A DNA stretch of 60,655 nt, taken from NCBI GenBank assembly GCA_027313705.1, contig DAHVDE010000036.1, positions 1-60,655 of the forward strand. The letters are read 5' to 3'. The notes beneath the pieces were generated by a model. That model saw only the letters and a list, made by a program, of their open reading frames with translations. It was not told where the DNA came from and ran no database searches. Every line of letters begins with the position of its first letter. Position 1 is the stretch's first letter. Positions 56,450 to 60,655 of the stretch are shown here, one piece after another. Origin of the DNA: Actinomycetota bacterium (GTDB lineage Bacteria > Actinomycetota > Actinomycetes > Streptosporangiales > Streptosporangiaceae). A program made the translations under genes and the position numbers.

Positions 56450-57852
56450 CGGCTCGGGAACACGCGCAGCGGCGAGATCGGGTCATCGTGGTCCTGCGAG
56501 GTGAGGATCTCATAATCCCTGGGCTGCGCAGGTTCCTGTGGCTTCCACTTTTCCTTGCCGCTGCCGAGCGCGGTGATGAAGGCCTCGACGATCTTGGGGT
56601 CGAACTGCGAGCCCGCGCCCTTCTTCAGCTCGGCGATCGCTTCCTCGATGCTCCTGGCCTTGCGGTAGGACCGGGTCGAGGTCATCGAGTCGAACGCGTC
56701 AGCCACGGCGATGATCTTGGCGAACTCGGGAATCTCGTCTCCGGTGAAGCCCATCGGGTAACCTCGCCCGTCCATGCGCTCGTGATGGTGCATGATCCCG
56801 CTCAGCGCTTCGTTGAGGAAGCCGATGTCGCCGACGATCTCGAGGCCGCGCATCGGATGCAGCTGGATGGCCGCGTACTCATCCTCGGTCAGGGTGCCTT
56901 CCTTCTGAAGTACCTTGGTCGGCACGCCAAGCTTGCCGATGTCATGCAGCATCCCCGCGAAGGTGACGGCATCGGCCCGGTTCTGCGGCATGTTGATCTG
57001 GCGGGCGATCATGCCCGCTCCGCGCGACACCCGGTCGCTGTGCCCTCTGGTGTAAAAGTCCTTGGTCTCCACCGCCTGGCACAGCGCGGCGAGGGTTGCC
57101 GAGTGGGCTCGTCGCTGCTCGGCGAACTGACCCATGGCCCACCTGGCCACGTAAAGCGGCACGAGCACGATCGCGGCGGCGAACGGCCCGATAACCCCCC
57201 ACAGGGCGGCGATTACCAGGCCGAGGCCTGCGAAGCCCAGGTCGTAGGCCAGCAGTTGCGCCAGCCCGCCAGGCGAGACGCTGCGCCTCACCGCACCGCG
57301 GCTGCGCTGGTCTATCCGCAGTATTCCCCAGAGCAGCCCGTGGTTCACGACCGCGTGCACAAGTGCCGCGACGGCGAAGGGCAGCAGCACCTTGGCGAAC
57401 CCGCCGGGTGAAGGGATATCGACCTGGCTCACCTCGCTGGCGGCCCGCGTGTGCGGCCAGAAGGTGGTAGCCGTGCCGAGCACCGCCAGGTATGACTTGC
57501 CGGCCAGGTAGCCCGCGACCGCATACATGGCACCATTGAACAATCGCTCGGCGAGCGATACGTGACGGCGCAACGTCAGCACGGCGACCGCGCCGACCAT
57601 CGCCGCGCCGATGCCGCCATGCAGCAGCACGACCGCTGCAAGCGTGGCCGCCGAACTCGGCGACCAGGCCGACTGCCTGGCGGCGAGCGTCGTAGGCGCC
57701 GAGTCGCAGACCAGGAAGAGCAGGGCAAGGACCGCATAGGCCGCCAGCCAGTGGCGCGAGGCCAGTCCGACGGGCACGTACCTGAGAATGGCGACCGCCA
57801 TCGCGACCAACGCGGTCAGGTAAAGCCAGGCGGCCAGTGACAGCCTGCCCAT
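56446..57852 (-). CDS. Membrane HD-GYP domain protein (probable c-di-GMP phosphodiesterase)
   Basis: 468 residues: about 6-7 membrane helices (residues 1-200) then a complete HD-GYP domain: HSDRVSRGAGMIARQ, MLHDIGKLGVPTKVLQ, HPMRGLEIV, MHHHERMDGRGYPMG and VADAFDSMTSTRSYRKA. All predicted catalytic residues are present, so hydrolysis of cyclic di-GMP to pGpG or GMP is likely. Start chosen at ATG 57852 with GAGGAGG upstream; an ATG at 57876 is in frame. Confidence 0.85.
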   Translation of the reverse strand: MGRLSLAAWLYLTALVAMAVAILRYVPVGLASRHWLAAYAVLALLFLVCDSAPTTLAARQSAWSPSSAATLAAVVLLHGGIGAAMVGAVAVLTLRRHVSLAERLFNGAMYAVAGYLAGKSYLAVLGTATTFWPHTRAASEVSQVDIPSPGGFAKVLLPFAVAALVHAVVNHGLLWGILRIDQRSRGAVRRSVSPGGLAQLLAYDLGFAGLGLVIAALWGVIGPFAAAIVLVPLYVARWAMGQFAEQRRAHSATLAALCQAVETKDFYTRGHSDRVSRGAGMIARQINMPQNRADAVTFAGMLHDIGKLGVPTKVLQKEGTLTEDEYAAIQLHPMRGLEIVGDIGFLNEALSGIMHHHERMDGRGYPMGFTGDEIPEFAKIIAVADAFDSMTSTRSYRKARSIEEAIAELKKGAGSQFDPKIVEAFITALGSGKEKWKPQEPAQPRDYEILTSQDHDDPISPLRVFPSR

Positions 57853-57981
57853 GCCCCGTGACCTCCTCGCCGACATCCCGGTAACTGTCGCGACTCAGAG
57901 TAACCCCATTAGGGCTATCGGTGTTGGCGTCCCGCCCATTGCTGGCAGATCAACGGCATTAAGACACGCGCAGGCGGAAAA

Positions 57982-58251
57982 TTAACCGGCCTCCATCTGT
58001 GCCCTGACTGCTTCGATCCGCTCGAGCACTTTCTGGCGCAGATCGGCGGGAACCGGATCATGGCCGCAATGCTTGTGCACGAGCCGCTTCACGGCTTCTT
58101 CGAGACCGAACTCGCGGAGGCATGGACCGCACTCCTCCAGATGCACCTTGACCTTGGCGTATGACATCCGGTCCATCTCGCCGTCTAGGTAGGTGTAGAC
58201 GGCGTCAAGCACTTCGCTGCATGGCGTTTCATGCGGATTTCCGCAGCTCAT
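57982..58251 (-). CDS. rsrA: Zinc anti-sigma factor RsrA
   Basis: 89 residues of the ZAS family. Cys11, His37, Cys41 and Cys44 (HLEECGPC) match the numbering of Streptomyces RsrA zinc-site residues. It binds and inhibits SigR and releases it when thiols oxidise. Overlaps the sigR stop by four bases (ATGA). Cys3 and a Cys62 are extra thiols also present in RsrA. Confidence 0.95.
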   Translation of the reverse strand: MSCGNPHETPCSEVLDAVYTYLDGEMDRMSYAKVKVHLEECGPCLREFGLEEAVKRLVHKHCGHDPVPADLRQKVLERIEAVRAQMEAG

Positions 58252-59045
58252 CTCGCCTCCCCGCCTGGTGCCTGCGCGGACGATGACCTGTCGGCCGCGG
58301 CCTTGGCGAGGCCGAGTTCGGCGGCGTAGTCGGCAAGCATGTCGCGTAGCTGCTTGCGGCCACGGTGCAGGCGTGACATCACCGTCCCGATCGGGGTCCC
58401 CATGATGTCGGCGATCTCCTTGTAGGCGAATCCCTCGACATCGGCCAGGTACACCGCGATCCTGAACTCCTCGGGCAGCGCTTGGAGCGCTTCCTTGATG
58501 TCGGAGTCAGGCAGGCCTTCCAGCGCCTCAGCCTCGGCCGACTTCAGGCCAGACGAGGTATGCGACGCTGCCCTGGCGAGCTGCCAGTCCTCGATTTCCT
58601 CGGTGCCTGAGCGCTGTGGTTCCCGCTGCCGCTTGCGGTACGTATTGATGAACGTGTTCGTGAGGATGCGGAATAGCCAGGCCTTCAGGTTCGTACCATC
58701 CTGATACTGATGGAACGAGCCGTATGCCTTGGCGAATGTCTCCTGCACCAAGTCCTCGGCATCAGCTGGATTGCGGGTCATCCGCATCGCTGCCGCGTAC
58801 AGCTGATCAAGGTACGGCAGGACATCACGCTCGAAGCGCTCACTACGCCCCTGCTGTGTCTCGGGTACCTGACCCACCCCCTCAGCCTGGCCCAGCTTCT
58901 TCTGACTGGGCTGCCACCAACCTCGGGCGGAGGATACCGTGCCGACCGCATACGGCAATCGCGCGGCTACCCCAATGCCAGCGGACGGGCGCACAGCCAC
59001 GTCTGACGGTGCGCTATCGCACCGGTGTTTACCTGCAATGGGCAC
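58248..59045 (-). CDS. sigR: ECF sigma factor SigR (SigH), with in-frame long-isoform start
   Basis: ECF sigma for disulfide stress. From GTG 58877 the protein is 209 residues ([20 protein letters not shown]), containing region 2 ([19 protein letters not shown]) and region 4 ([30 protein letters not shown]). The frame is open to GTG 59045, giving a 56-residue N-terminal extension, as reported for Streptomyces SigR-prime. A SigR-type promoter lies just upstream (59055-59080), with predicted start a few bases before GTG 59045. Coupled to rsrA. Confidence 0.93.
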   Translation of the reverse strand: MPIAGKHRCDSAPSDVAVRPSAGIGVAARLPYAVGTVSSARGWWQPSQKKLGQAEGVGQVPETQQGRSERFERDVLPYLDQLYAAAMRMTRNPADAEDLVQETFAKAYGSFHQYQDGTNLKAWLFRILTNTFINTYRKRQREPQRSGTEEIEDWQLARAASHTSSGLKSAEAEALEGLPDSDIKEALQALPEEFRIAVYLADVEGFAYKEIADIMGTPIGTVMSRLHRGRKQLRDMLADYAAELGLAKAAADRSSSAQAPGGEAR

Positions 59046-59054
59046 GCGCGTTGC

Positions 59055-59080
59055 AACACGGCGGATGCCTGCTTCATTCC
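59055..59080 (-). promoter_or_regulatory. SigR-dependent autoregulatory promoter of sigR
   Basis: On the minus strand GGAAT (59080-59076), an 18-base spacer and GTT (59057-59055, followed by G) match GGAAT-N18-GTTG exactly. Transcription would begin about seven bases later, near 59047, just before the GTG at 59045, so the long SigR isoform may be made from a near-leaderless mRNA. Confidence 0.75.
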
Positions 59081-59108
59081 GCAGACCCCGCCTTGTACTG
59101 GCATCGAG

Positions 59109-59459
59109 TCAGCGCCGCAGCCTGTCCCGCTTCGCCTGGCATTTGACGCAGCGGGCCGCCTCTGGCTTAGCCTCAAGTCTGCCCTCTGGTACTCCGCTGC
59201 CGCAATCCAGGCACATCCCGTAGCTTCCGTCGTCCAGCCTGCGCAGCGCGTCGAGTATGAGCGTCCGCCGCGCCCTGGCCGCTTCGAGCATCGCCTCCGC
59301 CCGGTCGGACTCGGCCAGGTTCGTGCCAGCGTCGGCCGGGTCCTGCGGATAGTCGGTCACCAAAGGATGCGCGGCGTGAGCGCCCTTCAACACGGCAATC
59401 GACCGGTCAATCTCGTCCCTGACATCATCAAGGCGCTTCCGAGCGGCGACAACGTTCAA
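59109..59459 (-). CDS. TraR/DksA-family zinc-finger protein
   Basis: 116 residues. Helical N-terminal coil and C4 zinc finger MCLDCGSGVPEGRLEA...CVKC, as in DksA/TraR. It lacks the acidic DxxDxA tip loop in a clear form, so an RNA-polymerase role is uncertain. Start TTG 59459 is preferred: GGAGG lies eight bases upstream, whereas the GTG at 59468 is inside that ribosome site. Located just upstream of the sigR promoter. Confidence 0.85.
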   Translation of the reverse strand: MNVVAARKRLDDVRDEIDRSIAVLKGAHAAHPLVTDYPQDPADAGTNLAESDRAEAMLEAARARRTLILDALRRLDDGSYGMCLDCGSGVPEGRLEAKPEAARCVKCQAKRDRLRR

Positions 59460-59513
59460 CCGACCCACCTCCTGTGCAACCCTGGACTCCAGCCCGGTGC
59501 TTGCTGGCCCGCG

Positions 59514-60296
59514 CTAGTGATCCGCCCAGCTGCCGGCAAGCCCTGGCGGCACCTGCACCACCGGATCGGCTTGCTTGATCAACTCGGGGCCGTTGTTGCG
59601 CACCGCGTTGACGAGCGGCGCGACCGGGTAACTGATCAGCCCGGTCGACTGCGCAGGCGCCAGCAAGGCCCGCACGTCTGCCACGTCCGTATTACCAGGA
59701 TCGAGCCAGTCGGCCCAGCCGGCCGAGTCGATCACCATCGGCATCCGGTCATGGATCTCACCTAGCTCGTCAGGCGCCGAGGTGGTAATGACCGTCGCGG
59801 TCCACAGCCAGGCCGCCGGATCATCTGCGGCCAGCGACTTGTCGCGCCAGAACTCGTAAAGTCCGGCGAACGCCAGGACACCGCGGTCTGGCTTGCAGAT
59901 GAAGTACGGCTGCTTCTTGCCCTTGGTGCCCGCTGGCGGCGCCTGCCACTCGTAGTAACCATCAGCAGGAAGCAGGCATCGCCGTCGCGCGAACGCGGCA
60001 CGGAAAGCCGGCTTCTCCGCGACGGTTTCCGCCCGTGCATTGATCAGCCTGCTGCCAATCGCGACGTCCCTGGCCCAGGAAGGCACGAGCCCCCAGCGAA
60101 CCACCCGAAGCTCACGCTGCGCTTTAACCCCTTCGTCGGTCTTATCCTTAGGCGCCCGGGTAAGAACGGCATAGATGGGTTTGGTAGGCGCAACGTTGTA
60201 GTCGGCCTTCAGCGGCTCGCCGGTGCTGTCGCGTTCGACGACGAACTCCTCGAGTAGCTCGATTCGCGAACGCGCTGACGCGTACCGGCCGCACAT
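59514..60296 (-). CDS. SOS response-associated peptidase (SRAP/YedK/HMCES)
   Basis: 260 residues. Begins MCGRY, so the catalytic/crosslinking Cys2 is exposed after Met removal. Other signatures: NVAPT, RWGLVPSWA, NARAETVAEKPAFR, CLLPADGYYEW and HDRMP with the catalytic His. It forms thiazolidine crosslinks to abasic sites in ssDNA. ATG 60296; longer frame upstream is not needed. No obvious LexA box is seen in the 75-base upstream gap. Confidence 0.95.
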   Translation of the reverse strand: MCGRYASARSRIELLEEFVVERDSTGEPLKADYNVAPTKPIYAVLTRAPKDKTDEGVKAQRELRVVRWGLVPSWARDVAIGSRLINARAETVAEKPAFRAAFARRRCLLPADGYYEWQAPPAGTKGKKQPYFICKPDRGVLAFAGLYEFWRDKSLAADDPAAWLWTATVITTSAPDELGEIHDRMPMVIDSAGWADWLDPGNTDVADVRALLAPAQSTGLISYPVAPLVNAVRNNGPELIKQADPVVQVPPGLAGSWADH

Positions 60297-60655
60297 TGAA
60301 AGCCTGCCTTCACCGAGGGTTGCGGGAGTAACAGATTGACGCTGTTCATAGCCAAGTCGAGCCCCCGCCAAACATTAACCACCAATCAGCAAACCCCACC
60401 CCTCACACCACCCCCGCAGTCCCCCGCACCCCCCCGCACCCAGCCCCCACAACCCCACAACGTGCGCCCCCGCCACCGCGCCACAACCCCCACAACCCCA
60501 CACCGCGCGCCCCCGCCACCGCCATAACCCCCACAACGCGCGCCCCGCCACCGCGCCATAACCCCCACAACGCCACAACGTGCGCGCCATAACCCCCACA
60601 ACGCCACAACGTGCGCCCCCCGCCACCGCGCCACAACCCCCACAACCCCCACAAC
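60297..60655. repeat. C-rich (plus strand) degenerate tandem repeat at the window end
   Basis: After a short promoter gap the sequence from about 60393 to 60655 is composed of alternating blocks such as ACAACGTGCGCCCC, CGCCACCGCGCCA and TAACCCCCACAACGCC with a variable period near 35-50 bases. The minus strand is strongly G-rich and could form G-quadruplexes; all minus frames remain open, which is a composition effect, not genes. The window ends inside it. Confidence 0.75.

Noticed and set aside
60375-60654. Overlapping open frames of 83-88 codons on the minus strand at the window end
   Set aside because: All three frames are open because of repeated G-rich blocks; the products are Gly/Trp/Arg low-complexity with no start signals.

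Overview
The window is a chromosomal segment of a high-GC actinomycete. The evidence is a mycothiol-type SigR/RsrA pair, a WhiB-family Fe-S regulator, a fused E2/E1 2-oxoglutarate dehydrogenase (Kgd), a nickel superoxide dismutase with its maturation protease, a maltokinase-GlgB pair, many GTG/TTG starts and many 1-4 base translational overlaps. The gene order whiB1 - pdtaS - (TPP enzyme, thioesterase) - biotin carboxyl carrier - biotin carboxylase - rsrA - sigR resembles the sigH region of mycobacteria. The rest is more like Streptomyces/Streptosporangiales. Arginine is often encoded by AGG, which is unusual for Streptomyces-like genomes. I see no rRNA, tRNA, insertion sequence, prophage or CRISPR array, so this is mostly ordinary core and accessory chromosome.

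Layout. 1-5.3 kb: end of a metal P-type ATPase, then maltokinase, glycogen branching enzyme and a small membrane protein. 5.3-10.4 kb: Nudix-NYN fusion, SppA protease, flavin reductase, GNAT acetyltransferase, a PadR remnant and a Lon substrate-binding-domain protein. 10.4-16.5 kb (minus strand): thioredoxin-like protein, then a tightly coupled histidine-utilisation operon hutU - M20 amidohydrolase - hutF - hutI. 16.7-22.5 kb: peptide-type ABC importer with a SigR-like promoter, ending in a strong nested terminator. 22.6-29.2 kb: VIT1 transporter, gmd, a GT4 - methyltransferase - alpha/alpha-barrel protein cassette, another methyltransferase, a 3Fe-4S ferredoxin and an MntP-like protein. 29.3-33.5 kb: S53 peptidase, GntR regulator, small membrane protein, nitrilase-family amidase and DedA protein.

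33.6-45.4 kb: Pro-rich glutathionyl-hydroquinone-reductase homologue, Kgd, a DUF6104-type small protein, a PadR regulator with a long Trp/Asp-rich tail, an MDR oxidoreductase, a CGNR-like protein, an APC permease, and the divergent sodX/sodN pair. 45.4-46 kb is non-coding and carries a second, about 89 percent identical copy of the sodN leader. 46-49 kb: RsbW-like anti-sigma factor and SigF-type sigma factor, a membrane protein and a lipid kinase. 49-60.3 kb: whiB1, PdtaS kinase, TPP enzyme, thioesterase, biotin carrier, biotin carboxylase, two membrane HD-domain proteins (one degenerate, one HD-GYP), RsrA, SigR, a DksA/TraR-like protein and an SRAP protease. The last 260 bases are a C-rich tandem repeat that probably marks an assembly edge.

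Two regulatory themes stand out. A perfect SigR-type promoter (GGAAT-N18-GTT) lies almost directly on top of an upstream in-frame GTG of sigR, matching the known long-isoform autoregulation of SigR, and a second such element (N19) precedes the peptide importer. The duplicated sodN leader, the unstudied GT4/methyltransferase/barrel cassette and the M20 amidohydrolase inside the hut operon are the best candidates for new biology.
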